Source: Clostridiales bacterium (GTDB taxonomy: Bacteria; Bacillota; Clostridia; Caldicoprobacterales; UBA3941). From it: 62,801 nt of DNA. Below, piece by piece: positions 16,843 through 27,317 of this stretch. The notes beneath the pieces are model-generated. The model had not been told where the DNA came from. It saw only the letters and a list, made by a program, of their open reading frames with translations, and did not search any database. Numbering within the stretch: the stretch's first letter is position 1; every line of letters begins with the position of its first letter. The position numbers were made by a program, and so were the translations under genes. The DNA is taken from the NCBI GenBank assembly GCA_012735575.1, contig JAAYGY010000042.1, positions 1 through 62,801 of the forward strand, in the 5' to 3' direction.

Positions 16843-19272
16843 TTACTGATCTTGTATCCTAGTGATCTCCCTTTCAAAAAAATCATTTAACTCTTCCGCA
16901 TACTCCTCCGATATTCCTTCACTATAGATTCTTATCAACGGTTCATCGGAATCAGGCAAGATAAGGGTCCATCCTTTATCTTGGTTTATTTTTATTCCTT
17001 CGTACATTTCTATATCAAATTCACCTGAGTTGGCACGATCTATTAAGGTTCTCATAACACGTCCCTTTGCATTCCAAGGGCACCTAATTTCTCTTGTAGA
17101 CATATAGATTTTAGGAATAGATTCTATAACTTGAGATAATTCCAGATCTTCTTTAGCCATTAATTCCATCAAGCTCAAGATGGTGGCTATCCCATCAAAA
17201 TAGATAGAAAATCTTTCTAGTGATGTTCTACGATTATTATCTCCTATTTTAAGAATTTCTTCCATAATGGTTTGTTTTTTAGTTTTTGATCTTACAATAT
17301 TGCATTGATAAGTTTTAGCCATCTTTTCAATAGCAGAAGGTGCAAAATAAGGTACTACCACATCAATATTTCTATCCTGCTTTAGGCAAAGTAAACTAAG
17401 AAGAGCAACCATAACTTCTTCTTTTATTTGAAGTCCATTTTTATCAAAAAGCTCTACTTTGTCGCCCTCTCCATCTATTCTAAAGACAAGGTCATATTTA
17501 TCAACTAATACAGCGTCTTTTATATTTTCACTACACCTTGTTATATGACAGTTTAGTTCCCTGGCAATATTATTGAAAAGAGTATAAATGTACTTGTTTT
17601 GTGTATCTAACAAAATCCTAAAATTTCTCTCTCTAATAATTTCCTTATCAATAGAATTAATTAGGCTTTTAATATAGAAGGTTGTAATATCCTTTATAGT
17701 ACTCACTGTATTTATTTTCTCAGGTACCTTAACACAAAACTCACCGTTAATAAAAATGTTTTCTATCTTCCTTTCTACGGAATCAGGCAAATTGGTTCCC
17801 TTACTATTAATTAGTGTTATATGGATCTTGTTAGGATCACTTTCACAACATCCTACATGAATGCCGCCATCCAAGTCCATAAATCTAACTGCATAACGAG
17901 CTATGGGTGTAATAGCGTTGCCTATGTCTATTATTTCTAAACCAGCAGATAGTGCACCCGCAATTAATGCATATTTTAGCATTATACTAGCATTATGATG
18001 ATTTGAACTAATACAAATCCGACTTCCCTCTTTAAGCTCTGTTCCGTATGCAGCACCTAGGCATGAAGCAAACCGGAGATTTATCTCCGTATTATAATAC
18101 CCTTTGATACCATCATTACCAAAGAAAGTTTTTCTTAGCCTAGTTCCCCATATAACATTATCTTCTATCACTATATCCTGTTCTATTGTCTTTCTAGGCC
18201 AAATCTTAACATCTGGTTTTATGGTAACATCTTGTTTAATAAAGGTGTTTTCACCGACTGCACTGCCCTCATAAATTCTAGTATTGTTGCCAACTCTGAT
18301 ATTATTACATAGTATAGAACCTCTAATTTCCACATTCTTATCAAGAATATTGTGATCCCACAAAACACTGTTCTTTATACTTGTATATTGCCCAATATAG
18401 TTGTTTTCCCCAATAACCGTAAAAGGATTAATTTCAGCACCTTCTGCGATTATGGTGTTACGCCCAATAAAGCAAGGCCCCTTAATTTTAGCTTTGGGAT
18501 GGATATATGCTCCTTCTTCTATCCATATATTTTGATCTTTTTTCATTGATTCTATACAAATTCCTGTTCTCCCATCCAACATATCAAAATGGGATTGTAG
18601 GTATGACTTGGTATCTCCAATATCACACCAATATTCATCAGTTATATATCCATACATAGGTTTATTATTCTTTAGTAACATTGGAAAAAGATCTTTGCTA
18701 AAATCAAACTTTATCCCTGGTTCAAAATAATCTAAAACCTCTGGCTCTAATATGTATATGCCTGTATTTACAGTATCACTAAACACTTCTCCCCAACCAG
18801 GTTTTTCTAGGAATCTGGTGATTGTACCATCCTGATCCGTTACTACTACTCCATATTCTAAGGGTACTTCCACTCTTTTTAATATAAGTGTAGCTATTGA
18901 CCTTTTTTTACGATGAAACTTTACTGCTTTTGACAAATCAATATTTGTTAGTGCATCTCCACTTACAACAATAAAAGTCTCATCCAAAAGTTTTTGTGCA
19001 TTTTTTACACTTCCGGCTGTACCCAAAGGACTTTCTTCAATAAAATAATGTAATCGCACTTTATACTTGCTACCATCGCCAAAATAATTCTGTATTACTC
19101 TAGGCAAGTATTGCAGAGTCACCCCTATATCCTCTATCCCATGTTTCTTTAGTAGTTCAACACTATAAAACATAACAGGCTTGTTCATTATTGGTACCAT
19201 TGGTTTTGGCAAGTCACAGGTAAGAGGACGGAGTCTAGATCCAGCGCCTCCTGCCATTATTATACCTTTCAT
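16843..19272 (-). CDS. Mannose-1-phosphate guanylyltransferase / phosphomannomutase-like fusion
   Basis: 809 residues from ATG 19272, preceded by AGGGAGATG. Residues 1-230 are a nucleotidyltransferase with the GTP loop MAGGAGSRLRPLT; about 250-370 are left-handed beta-helix repeats; about 380-809 resemble an alpha-D-phosphohexomutase. In the mutase part the TASHNP serine loop is replaced by GGIHVGCCESDPN, the metal loop reads IDGEGDKVELFD instead of DGDADR, and the phosphate loop reads DSDEPLIRIYSE. The nucleotidyltransferase should work; mutase activity is doubtful because the phosphoserine is missing, so this half may sense a sugar phosphate or have a changed reaction. Product would be an activated hexose (GDP-mannose is the usual annotation). 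Confidence 0.82.
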   Translation of the reverse strand: MKGIIMAGGAGSRLRPLTCDLPKPMVPIMNKPVMFYSVELLKKHGIEDIGVTLQYLPRVIQNYFGDGSKYKVRLHYFIEESPLGTAGSVKNAQKLLDETFIVVSGDALTNIDLSKAVKFHRKKRSIATLILKRVEVPLEYGVVVTDQDGTITRFLEKPGWGEVFSDTVNTGIYILEPEVLDYFEPGIKFDFSKDLFPMLLKNNKPMYGYITDEYWCDIGDTKSYLQSHFDMLDGRTGICIESMKKDQNIWIEEGAYIHPKAKIKGPCFIGRNTIIAEGAEINPFTVIGENNYIGQYTSIKNSVLWDHNILDKNVEIRGSILCNNIRVGNNTRIYEGSAVGENTFIKQDVTIKPDVKIWPRKTIEQDIVIEDNVIWGTRLRKTFFGNDGIKGYYNTEINLRFASCLGAAYGTELKEGSRICISSNHHNASIMLKYALIAGALSAGLEIIDIGNAITPIARYAVRFMDLDGGIHVGCCESDPNKIHITLINSKGTNLPDSVERKIENIFINGEFCVKVPEKINTVSTIKDITTFYIKSLINSIDKEIIRERNFRILLDTQNKYIYTLFNNIARELNCHITRCSENIKDAVLVDKYDLVFRIDGEGDKVELFDKNGLQIKEEVMVALLSLLCLKQDRNIDVVVPYFAPSAIEKMAKTYQCNIVRSKTKKQTIMEEILKIGDNNRRTSLERFSIYFDGIATILSLMELMAKEDLELSQVIESIPKIYMSTREIRCPWNAKGRVMRTLIDRANSGEFDIEMYEGIKINQDKGWTLILPDSDEPLIRIYSEGISEEYAEELNDFFEREITRIQDQ

Positions 19273-19386
19273 ACTACATCTCCCTTTGTTAGAAATTCCA
19301 TAATAGATTCTTGCCAATTTATTATGTGTATCCTTTACCTTAGTTATACCAATTATGAACATGTCTGTATGATCAACAATATGACA

Positions 19387-19421
19387 GAATAAAAACTCTG
19401 CGTTTTTTAATGCAGAGTTTT
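19387..19421 (-). terminator. Intrinsic terminator after the Fur-family gene
   Basis: AAAACTCTGC and GCAGAGTTTT form a 10 bp stem with a 10-base loop overlapping the fur stop codon; on the minus strand the stem ends in TTTTTAT. Confidence 0.85.
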
Positions 19422-19854
19422 ACTGACAGTTTATACAGTGACCATAGAATTTAACCTTATGATTTACTACTTTAAATCCATGTTTTTTGTCAATAATTTC
19501 TTCTAAAGATCCTAGTAGATCCTCTTCAACCTCACTTACCTGCCCACATTTGAGACAAATCAAGTGATGATGGTCATGATCTTCGTCCGGATGGCTTAGT
19601 TCATAACGATATCTTCCATCTTCAAAATTGTGTTTAATTAAGATTCCCAACTCCTCTAGCAAAATCATGGTTCGATATACTGTAGCTAGTCCAATTTGAG
19701 GATGAGCTTTTCTGACCTCATTATATATTTCCTCAGTACTCATGTGTTCTCCCTGACTATTTACCAGAACTTCCAAAGTTGCTCGCCTTTGAGGAGTAAG
19801 TTTATAACCATTCTCTTTCAATATTGACTTCAACCTGATCATTCCATCATTCAT
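19420..19854 (-). CDS. Fur-family metalloregulator (Fur/PerR type)
   Basis: 144 residues. Winged helix (about 1-85) with KLTPQRRATLEVL and the recognition region IGLATVYRTMILLEELG, then a dimerisation domain with the His-rich block HPDEDHDHHHLICLKCG. Two CxxC pairs (CLKC near 100 and CINC at the C-terminus) hold the structural zinc. Whether it senses iron, zinc or peroxide cannot be told from sequence; the DHDHHH block carries the regulatory metal. Start ATG 19854 has a weak AAGAAGTG site. It lies 18 bp beyond codY in the same direction and has its own terminator. Confidence 0.92.
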   Translation of the reverse strand: MNDGMIRLKSILKENGYKLTPQRRATLEVLVNSQGEHMSTEEIYNEVRKAHPQIGLATVYRTMILLEELGILIKHNFEDGRYRYELSHPDEDHDHHHLICLKCGQVSEVEEDLLGSLEEIIDKKHGFKVVNHKVKFYGHCINCQ

Positions 19855-19872
19855 ATAATCACTTCTTTTTAT

Positions 19873-20652
19873 TTATCTATTTTTCTCTAATTCGTCAAAT
19901 AGCTTATCGTTCAATATCTTAATATGAGTTCCCTTCATACCGAGGGATCTGGATTCGATAACACCAGCACTTTCTAGCTTGCGCAAGGCATTTACTATTA
20001 CAGAACGAGTAATACCAACCCTATCTGCAATTTTGCTAGCTACAAGTAATCCTTCATTACCGTCTAACTCGTTTAAAATATGTTCAATAGCCTCTAGTTC
20101 AGAGAAAGATAGAGTCCTAACTGCCATCTGAACCACTGCTTTTTCCCGTGCTTCTTTCTCAATTTCTTCAGTTTTTGCGTTTATAATCTCCATACCCGTT
20201 ATGGTAGCGCAATATTCAGCTAATACAAGGTCATCATCAGTGTACCTTTCTCCTAACCTTTCAATGATTAAAGTTCCCAAACGCTCTCCGCCACAGCTAA
20301 TAGGAATTATGGAAGTAAACTTTCCAAACTTATTATTAGGATTTGCTTCAGTTATGACACAACCCTTCTCTACATTTACGTTTGCCAAGGTCTCGGTTAT
20401 CTTTAATAACTGGTTGTTAGAATTAGTAGAGAATCTAGGTTCTTTAGTCATATCCGCTTCCCAGGTCTCTATGCATTTATCGTCTACTAGAGTATAGCCT
20501 AGCATCCTTCCTTTACGGCTGATAATATATATATTACTCACCAAGAGCTCACTGAGTACTCTTGTCAAATCGGAAAAACGTACAGGATCTGATCCTGACC
20601 TTTGAATAATTCTATTTAACCTTCTAGTTTTCTCCAATAAACTGGTTGACAA
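19873..20652 (-). CDS. codY: GTP- and branched-chain-amino-acid-sensing repressor CodY
   Basis: 259 residues, the standard CodY length. N-terminal GAF domain (about 1-155) binds Ile/Val/Leu, a linker helix follows, and the C-terminal winged helix contains SKIADRVGITRSVIVNALRK. CodY represses amino acid uptake, biosynthesis and stationary-phase genes when GTP and branched-chain amino acids are plentiful. Start is TTG with AAGGAGTGA upstream. It follows hslU by 75 bp, the conserved hslV-hslU-codY order. Confidence 0.97.
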   Translation of the reverse strand: MSTSLLEKTRRLNRIIQRSGSDPVRFSDLTRVLSELLVSNIYIISRKGRMLGYTLVDDKCIETWEADMTKEPRFSTNSNNQLLKITETLANVNVEKGCVITEANPNNKFGKFTSIIPISCGGERLGTLIIERLGERYTDDDLVLAEYCATITGMEIINAKTEEIEKEAREKAVVQMAVRTLSFSELEAIEHILNELDGNEGLLVASKIADRVGITRSVIVNALRKLESAGVIESRSLGMKGTHIKILNDKLFDELEKNR

Positions 20653-20726
20653 AATGATTCACTCCTTGTTAAATTACTTGTAATCATAAGCAATGATGTA
20701 TTTATTAGTCCATATTTCAGTTTAGC

Positions 20727-22124
20727 CTATAGGATAAATCTATGAACATCTTCATCCTCTATAAGTCCCTTTAGTGCCTTATGTACATACTCATTATCTA
20801 TCACAATATCCCTACCTGAAAGATCTTCAGCATTGTAAGACAAATCTTCCATCAATTTTTCCATAACCGTATGTAGCCGGCGAGCACCTATATTCTCCTT
20901 CTGTTGATTAAGTAAATAGGCAATCCTCGCTATTTCAGAAATAGCTTCTTGGGAAAATTCTAAATTTATACTCTCTACCTTCATTAGAGCCTTGTATTGT
21001 TTTAAAAGCGCATTTTCAGGCTGCGTTAGTATTTGCTCAAAGTTTTCCTGGGATAAGCTATCTAATTGCACTCTTATAGGGAATCGCCCCTGAAGCTCCG
21101 GTATTAAATCTGATACTTTGGAAACATGGAAAGCACCAGCCGCAATAAATAATATATGATCTGTTTTAATTGGACCATATTTGCTCATAACGGTAGTTCC
21201 TTCTACTATTGGCAAAATATCTCTTTGCACTCCTTCACGAGATACGTCAGGACCACCGCTCATTTCCTTGCCAGCAATCTTGTCAATTTCATCTATAAAT
21301 ATAATCCCATGTTGCTCCGTAGCTTGTATTGCCTCTTCTATTACCTCATCCATATCTATAAGTTTATCAGCTTCTTCTTGTTGAAAAATTTTCCTTGCTT
21401 CCCTTATAGTGGTCTTCCTCTTCTTAGTTTTACGAGGCATTATACTCCCAAAAACATCCTGAATATGAATCATTATATCTTCGTTACCAAGACCAGGAAT
21501 AAAGCCTATGCCAGAATATTTCGAATCTTCTACTTCGATTTCAATCAATGTATCCTCCATCAGCCCTAGTCTAAGCCTTTGGCGAAATTTTTCTCTGGTG
21601 TTGGATATTGACTGGTATTTTTGATCGTGCTCATCCTCTTCTTCATCTTCATAATCCCCATCATCGGGTTGAAAAAATAGTCCTAAAGGATTAGTAGGTT
21701 TGCGTTTTTTTGTGGGAAGAAGTATGTCTAAGATCCTTTCTTCTGCAGCTATTTCAGCCTTTTCTTTTACAGAATTCATTTTTTTATTTTTCACCATTCG
21801 AATGGCTGCTTCCACGAGATCTCTAACCATTGATTCTACATCACGACCAACATATCCTACCTCGGTAAACTTAGTCGCTTCCACTTTTATAAAGGGAGCT
21901 TCAACTAATTTTGCTAATCGTCTAGCTATTTCCGTTTTACCCACACCGGTAGGTCCCATCATTATTATATTTTTGGGTGTTATGTCTTCTCTCAGTTTTT
22001 CATCTATTAAGCTACGTCTATAGCGATTTCTTAGAGCTACTGCTACAGATTTTTTCGCCTCGTGTTGACCTATGATATAACGATCTAACTGTTGTACAAT
22101 CTGTTTTGGAGTTAAATATTCCAT
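20727..22124 (-). CDS. hslU: HslU, ATPase subunit of the HslVU (ClpYQ) protease
   Basis: 465 residues. AAA+ motor with Walker [15 protein letters not shown] near residue 56, an inserted I-domain with the acidic stretch [16 protein letters not shown], Walker [12 protein letters not shown], sensor motifs, and the C-terminal tail ending VHRFIL that inserts into HslV. It unfolds substrates and feeds them into the HslV chamber. Start ATG 22124 follows GGAGGCGGCGCTC. Lies 12 bp after hslV. Confidence 0.97.
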   Translation of the reverse strand: MEYLTPKQIVQQLDRYIIGQHEAKKSVAVALRNRYRRSLIDEKLREDITPKNIIMMGPTGVGKTEIARRLAKLVEAPFIKVEATKFTEVGYVGRDVESMVRDLVEAAIRMVKNKKMNSVKEKAEIAAEERILDILLPTKKRKPTNPLGLFFQPDDGDYEDEEEDEHDQKYQSISNTREKFRQRLRLGLMEDTLIEIEVEDSKYSGIGFIPGLGNEDIMIHIQDVFGSIMPRKTKKRKTTIREARKIFQQEEADKLIDMDEVIEEAIQATEQHGIIFIDEIDKIAGKEMSGGPDVSREGVQRDILPIVEGTTVMSKYGPIKTDHILFIAAGAFHVSKVSDLIPELQGRFPIRVQLDSLSQENFEQILTQPENALLKQYKALMKVESINLEFSQEAISEIARIAYLLNQQKENIGARRLHTVMEKLMEDLSYNAEDLSGRDIVIDNEYVHKALKGLIEDEDVHRFIL

Positions 22125-22136
22125 GAGCGCCGCCTC

Positions 22137-22667
22137 CTAAATCTCTTCGATGTAGATATTATTATTAGTATAAACACATATGGACGCTGCAATCTCTAAT
22201 GATTTTTGTACTATCTCCCTGGGTTGCAAGTCTGTATTCTCTAAAAGGGCTTTTGCTGCTGCCATAGCAAAGGAGCCTCCGGATCCAATAGCAGCAATTT
22301 GGTCATCTGGTTCAATCACCTCACCAGTGCCAGAAATTATAAGAAGGGTATCCTTGTCCATTGCTATAAGCATGGCCTCTAATTTGCGAAGCACTTTATC
22401 AGAACGCCATTCCCTAGCTAATTCTACAGCCGCTCGCTCAAGGTTTCCCGAGTATTCCTCCAACTTAGCTTCAAAACGTTCGCTTAGGCTGAAAGCATCT
22501 GCTACAGAACCTGCAAATCCCACCAAAACCTTATTATTATAAAGGCGCCTAACCTTTCTGGCCCCATGTTTCATAATGGTATTTTGTCCAAAGGTAACTT
22601 GTCCATCTCCACCAATTGCTGCTTGATCACCCTTCCTAACCGCTACTATTGTTGTCCCATTTAGCAT
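22137..22667 (-). CDS. hslV: HslV (ClpQ), peptidase subunit of HslVU
   Basis: 176 residues from ATG 22667, chosen for AAAGGAGG ten bases upstream; the longer reading to 22697 has none. The protein starts [13 protein letters not shown]: removal of the short pro-segment would expose the N-terminal threonine nucleophile of the family. Other conserved blocks are [25 protein letters not shown] and [17 protein letters not shown]. It forms two hexameric rings capped by HslU. No xerC-type recombinase gene (codV) separates it from trmFO here, unlike in Bacillus. Confidence 0.95.
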   Translation of the reverse strand: MLNGTTIVAVRKGDQAAIGGDGQVTFGQNTIMKHGARKVRRLYNNKVLVGFAGSVADAFSLSERFEAKLEEYSGNLERAAVELAREWRSDKVLRKLEAMLIAMDKDTLLIISGTGEVIEPDDQIAAIGSGGSFAMAAAKALLENTDLQPREIVQKSLEIAASICVYTNNNIYIEEI

Positions 22668-22754
22668 ACGCGGCTTTACCTCCTTTGCCGTAATCAACCA
22701 AACAGTGAAATGTTATCATATTATTTCACAAAATTCAAGCATTTTCGATATTAA

Positions 22755-24056
22755 TTATAAAGATTCCATTATTACATCAATGACCTCAAGAGCTCTTTCT
22801 GATAATAATTTATTCCTTTGCTGTTTATTCCTAACCTTGTTATCTAAGGGACGCATTATACCAAAATTAATGTTCATAGGTTGAAAATTATTAATAGCTG
22901 GATTAGATATATAATGGGATAAAGCACCTATAGCAGTAGTATCGGGAAAATCAGGCATAGGCTCGCCTAGTATAGTCTTTGCTAAATGGTATCCAGCAAG
23001 AAACCCGCTAGCTGCTGACTCCACATATCCCTCAACACCTGTTATCTGTCCAGCAAAATAAATTTTAGGATTATCTCTCATTTGATAAAAAGAGTTTAAC
23101 AGTTTTGGGGAATTAATAAAAGTATTTCGATGCATTACACCATATCTTACAAATTCTGCATTTTCCATACCCGGTATTAAGGAAAAGACTCTTTTTTGCT
23201 CTCCAAATTTTAGATTGGTTTGAAAACCTACCATATTGTATAGTGTAGCTCTATGATTATCCTGTCTTAGTTGTACTACTGCATAAGGTTCTTTTCCTGT
23301 TCGGGGATCAACCAATCCAACAGGTTTAAGAGGACCAAATCTTAAGGTATCTATACCTCTTGATGCCATTACCTCAATTGGCATACAACCCTCAAATACT
23401 TTTTTTTCAAAATCTCTCAAAGTAACTACTTCTGCATTGACTAGCTCATTCCAAAATTTCGTATATTCTTCCTTGTTCATAGGACAATTAAGATAGTCAT
23501 CACCTCTACTATAGCGAGAAGCTTTAAACATCTTGCTCCTATCCAGTGATTCGACAGTTACAATTGGTGCTGCAGCATCAAAAAAATACAGATAGTCCTC
23601 CCTAGTGAGCTCAGATATAATTTTTGATATAGATGGAGAAGACAATGGCCCAGTTGCAATAATAGTATACTCTGTATCAGGTAACTCCCTTACCTCTTTA
23701 CGATAAAGAGTAATATTGGGATGAGCACCAATAGTATGTGTTATATATTTTGAAAAATTCTCACGATCTACTGCTAAAGCACCTCCTGCAGGAATACGAT
23801 GAAGGTCAGCAGCCTTAATAATTAGGGAATTGAGCCTCCTCATTTCCTCCTTTAACAAGCCTACTGCATTTTCTAGTCTGTCTGATCTAAGAGAATTGCT
23901 ACATACTAGTTCAGCAAGATATGAAGTTGTATGAGCAGGAGACCTGTTTTCAGGTCTCATTTCGTATAAAGCAACTTTTATTCCTCTATTAGCTAACTGC
24001 CATGCAGCCTCGCAGCCTGCTAATCCTCCACCTATAACAGCAACCTTATAACTCAT
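22755..24056 (-). CDS. trmFO: TrmFO, folate-dependent tRNA (uracil-54-C5)-methyltransferase
   Basis: 433 residues. FAD-binding GGGLAGCEAAWQLA at the N-terminus, then CSNSLRSDRLENAVGLLKEE with the conserved Cys, CPMNKEEY, and GQITGVEGYVESAASG in the C-terminal part. It uses methylene-tetrahydrofolate and FADH2 to make ribothymidine-54 in the tRNA T-loop. The ATG overlaps the topA stop as TAATG, so translation of the two is coupled. The order topA-trmFO-hslV is conserved in Firmicutes. Confidence 0.96.
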   Translation of the reverse strand: MSYKVAVIGGGLAGCEAAWQLANRGIKVALYEMRPENRSPAHTTSYLAELVCSNSLRSDRLENAVGLLKEEMRRLNSLIIKAADLHRIPAGGALAVDRENFSKYITHTIGAHPNITLYRKEVRELPDTEYTIIATGPLSSPSISKIISELTREDYLYFFDAAAPIVTVESLDRSKMFKASRYSRGDDYLNCPMNKEEYTKFWNELVNAEVVTLRDFEKKVFEGCMPIEVMASRGIDTLRFGPLKPVGLVDPRTGKEPYAVVQLRQDNHRATLYNMVGFQTNLKFGEQKRVFSLIPGMENAEFVRYGVMHRNTFINSPKLLNSFYQMRDNPKIYFAGQITGVEGYVESAASGFLAGYHLAKTILGEPMPDFPDTTAIGALSHYISNPAINNFQPMNINFGIMRPLDNKVRNKQQRNKLLSERALEVIDVIMESL

Positions 24057-26146
24057 TATCTACTCATTTCCTTTTTCATTTTATATTTACAGTCGTTATT
24101 TGAACATGAGATAGTTTTTGTTCCCCTATAATTTTTTTCCACCATGAACTCCCCACATTTTGGACAGGATTCTTTTACTGGTGGATCCCAAGACACAAAA
24201 TCGCACTCAGGATATTGACTACAGCCATAAAATTTCCTTCCCCTTTTGGTCTTTCTAGTAACTATATTTGAGCCGCATTTTGGACATGGAACATCTAATT
24301 CTTCTAAAAGGGGCTTGGTATTTCTACATTCTGGAAAGTTAGGGCATGCCAGAAATTTACCATATCGTCCCGTCTTGATTACCATATTTACTCCACATTT
24401 TTCGCATATTACATCAGATTCTTCTTCCTTAATCTCTATTTGCGGAATTTGTCCATCAGCATAATCAAGCAATTTCTTGAAAGAAGGATAGAATTCCCTT
24501 ATTATATCTTTCCAATATTTCTCCCCTTCTTCAACCTTATCTAAAACCTCTTCCATATCTGCAGTAAACTCATAATCCACTATATCGGAGAAGTATTCTG
24601 TCATCAGAGCGTTAACTATAAAACCTAATTCAGTTGGAATCAGGGTCCTTTTATCTCTTTCCACATACCCTCTTGTAGTTATAGTATGAATTGTAGGCGC
24701 ATAAGTACTTGGTCTGCCAATACCCATTTCTTCAAGAGTACGTACCAGGGATGCCTCAGTATAACGGGGAGGAGGCTGTGTAAAATGTTGATTAGGTACT
24801 AGCGCTTTTAAAACTAACTTCTCTCCTGATTCTACTTCGGGTAAATCTATATCCTTTTCTTCTTGAGCATCATCACGTCCTTCTTCGTACAAAACGGAAT
24901 AGCCCTGGAAAATCTTCCGTGAACCAGTAGCTCTAAAGACATACTCTTTACCTTTTATTGTAATAGTCATTGTTTCAAAAACCGCTGGAGTCATTTGACT
25001 AGCTAAAAATCTTTGATAAATTAATTTATATAACCTATACTGATCCCTCTTCAAAGAATTTTTTATAAGTTCAGGATCTCTTAATATACTAGTAGGACGA
25101 ATAGCTTCATGAGCGTCCTGTGCTCCTTTTTTACCTCTAAAAACATTAGGTTTATCAGGCCTATAATCTTTTCCGTATTTAGACAGTATATAGTTTAAAG
25201 CCTCTTGTTGAGCATCATTTGAGATTCGAGTAGAATCCGTCCTTATATATGTGATTAGACCCACAGACCCTTCACCCTCTATATCAATTCCTTCATATAA
25301 CTGTTGAGCAAGCATCATGGTTTTTTGAGCAGTAAATCCAAGTTTTCTAGATGCCTCCTGTTGAAGAGTACTAGTAGTAAAGGGAGGTGATGGATTCCTC
25401 TTTTTTATGCCCTTCTTAACTTCATCAACAACAAAATCCGTTCCATTAAGCTCCTTTATAATCGTTTCAACTTGCTGTTGATTTTTCAGTTCAACCTTTT
25501 TGCCATTACGACCATAGAAATTTGCTTCAAATATCTGAGTATGTCCTGTTTTGTGAAAATTTCCTACCAAAGTCCAATATTCCTCTGGTATAAAGTTTTG
25601 AATTTCTCTTTCTCTTTCACAAATGATCCTGGTAGCCACCGATTGTACACGCCCAGCACTAAGGCCTTTGCGAATTTTTCTCCACAATAGTGGACTTATT
25701 TGATATCCGACTATACGGTCCAATACTCTTCTTGCTTGCTGAGCATCAACTAGATTTTTATTTATAGGTCTGGGTTTCTTTATAGCTTCTTTAACAGCCG
25801 TCTTTGTAATTTCATTAAACTCAATTCTACATGAACTATTAGCATCGATCTTAAGTGCATGCGCTAAATGCCAGGAAATAGCCTCTCCTTCCCTATCCGG
25901 GTCTGTAGCCAGGAATACTTGACTAGCACTTTGTGCTTCCTTTCTTAGTTTCTTTAAGATCTCACCCTTTCCCCTAATGGTGATATATTTAGGTTCAAAA
26001 TCATTGTCTATGTCAACACCTAACTGACTTTTAGGGAGATCCCTAACATGTCCCATAGATGCTTCAACCTTATAGTTTCTTCCTAAAAATTTCTTTATTG
26101 TCCTTGCTTTTGCTGGTGATTCTACTATTACTAGATTTTGTGCCAT
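24056..26146 (-). CDS. topA: DNA topoisomerase I TopA
   Basis: 696 residues from ATG 26146, preceded by TTGGAGG. TOPRIM domain starts NLVIVESPAKARTIKKFLG and holds DPDREGEAISWH; the active-site tyrosine lies in LITYIRTDSTRIS near residue 297. Three C-terminal C4 zinc ribbons follow (around residues 570-690), the third with CPKC...CSNNDC. It relaxes negative supercoils. It overlaps the end of dprA upstream by about 20 bp and trmFO downstream by the TAATG junction. Confidence 0.97.
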   Translation of the reverse strand: MAQNLVIVESPAKARTIKKFLGRNYKVEASMGHVRDLPKSQLGVDIDNDFEPKYITIRGKGEILKKLRKEAQSASQVFLATDPDREGEAISWHLAHALKIDANSSCRIEFNEITKTAVKEAIKKPRPINKNLVDAQQARRVLDRIVGYQISPLLWRKIRKGLSAGRVQSVATRIICEREREIQNFIPEEYWTLVGNFHKTGHTQIFEANFYGRNGKKVELKNQQQVETIIKELNGTDFVVDEVKKGIKKRNPSPPFTTSTLQQEASRKLGFTAQKTMMLAQQLYEGIDIEGEGSVGLITYIRTDSTRISNDAQQEALNYILSKYGKDYRPDKPNVFRGKKGAQDAHEAIRPTSILRDPELIKNSLKRDQYRLYKLIYQRFLASQMTPAVFETMTITIKGKEYVFRATGSRKIFQGYSVLYEEGRDDAQEEKDIDLPEVESGEKLVLKALVPNQHFTQPPPRYTEASLVRTLEEMGIGRPSTYAPTIHTITTRGYVERDKRTLIPTELGFIVNALMTEYFSDIVDYEFTADMEEVLDKVEEGEKYWKDIIREFYPSFKKLLDYADGQIPQIEIKEEESDVICEKCGVNMVIKTGRYGKFLACPNFPECRNTKPLLEELDVPCPKCGSNIVTRKTKRGRKFYGCSQYPECDFVSWDPPVKESCPKCGEFMVEKNYRGTKTISCSNNDCKYKMKKEMSR

Positions 26147-26165
26147 TGTATAACCTCCAATGTTA

Positions 26166-27266
26166 TTAAGCATCCCAGTTTCTAATAAATATTTTGCCTG
26201 GCATTTGTTTTACTATTCCTTTTACTTCAAGCATTGTTAATACCGCATTTAGCCTATTTATATCCAATTTTGTTATCTTTGACAATTCTTCCAAATGTCG
26301 TTCTCCTTCTTGGAGAGCATTATACACCTGGGTTTCGAAAAAATCAAGCTGAACAGATTTAGGCTCATTTTCCACTTTTTCTTTTTGCAACCCAAGATCT
26401 TCGAGAATATCATGAACTTCTGTAACTAATCTTGCTCCCTCTTTTAAAAGTTTATTTGTGCCAACACTTTGAGATACGTTTATATTTCCTGGAAGCGCAT
26501 ATACTTCCCTTCCTTGTTCTAAAGCAAAATCCACTGTTATAAGTGCACCACTTTTTTCTCCTGCCTCAATAACCAATACACCTCTAGTCATTCCACTAAT
26601 AATTCGGTTTCTTGCAGGAAAATTTCCTGCTACAGGGCTTGCACCTGGTGGATATTCGGTTATTATAGTACCCTCTTGTTCCATTTTACTAAACAGCCTT
26701 CTGTTTTCTGGCGGATATATTACATCAATCCCACATCCTAAAACCCCGATTGTCCTTCCTTCAGCCTTCAAAGCACCATAGTGAGCCATAGCGTCTATAC
26801 CTCTTGCTAGTCCGCTTACTATGGTCACTCCAGCTGATGCAAGCTCATAACTAAACTTTTCAGCCATTTGTCTTCCATAAGCAGTAGATCTTCTAGAACC
26901 TACAATAGAAATAGTAGGATGATTGTTTTCTATTGGTAAGCCTTTACAATAAAGAACAGGCGGCGGATCATAGATTTGCCTGAGTAGAACAGGATATTCA
27001 TCATCCAGTAATGTAATAATTCTGAACTCAGTTGAATCCAACATCTTTTTTATTCTATCCAAAGTATTGTTATTTCTTTGGTTTATTATTTCATTCACTA
27101 CATTTCTTCCTAGAGATGGTGCTAAGCCAGTAATATCTTCTTCCGATGCAAACCATACCCGATCAGCCCCGCCGAAATATTCAATTAAAACATGAAAACG
27201 CCTTGCACCAATACCGGGAATTTGAGACAACCATACCCAAAAAATTCTTTCTTCAACCTGTTCCAA
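26166..27266 (-). CDS. dprA: DNA-processing protein DprA (Smf)
   Basis: 366 residues. N-terminal helix-hairpin-helix region (IPGIGARRFHVLIEYFGG), Rossmann-type DprA core with GSRRSTAYGRQMAEKFSYEL, SGLARGIDAMAH and GCGIDVIYPPENRRLF, and a C-terminal winged helix with LSKITKLDINRLNAVLTMLE. It binds single-stranded DNA and loads RecA during transformation. Start is TTG 27266 behind AAGGAGGACC. The nearby comM and type IV pilus genes would fit natural transformation, though none of the uptake-channel genes (comEC, comEA) is in the window. Confidence 0.95.
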   Translation of the reverse strand: MEQVEERIFWVWLSQIPGIGARRFHVLIEYFGGADRVWFASEEDITGLAPSLGRNVVNEIINQRNNNTLDRIKKMLDSTEFRIITLLDDEYPVLLRQIYDPPPVLYCKGLPIENNHPTISIVGSRRSTAYGRQMAEKFSYELASAGVTIVSGLARGIDAMAHYGALKAEGRTIGVLGCGIDVIYPPENRRLFSKMEQEGTIITEYPPGASPVAGNFPARNRIISGMTRGVLVIEAGEKSGALITVDFALEQGREVYALPGNINVSQSVGTNKLLKEGARLVTEVHDILEDLGLQKEKVENEPKSVQLDFFETQVYNALQEGERHLEELSKITKLDINRLNAVLTMLEVKGIVKQMPGKIFIRNWDA

Positions 27267-27317
27267 TCATGGTCCTCCTTACTAAATTAAAGTATTATAC
27301 AATAGGCAATATCACAA

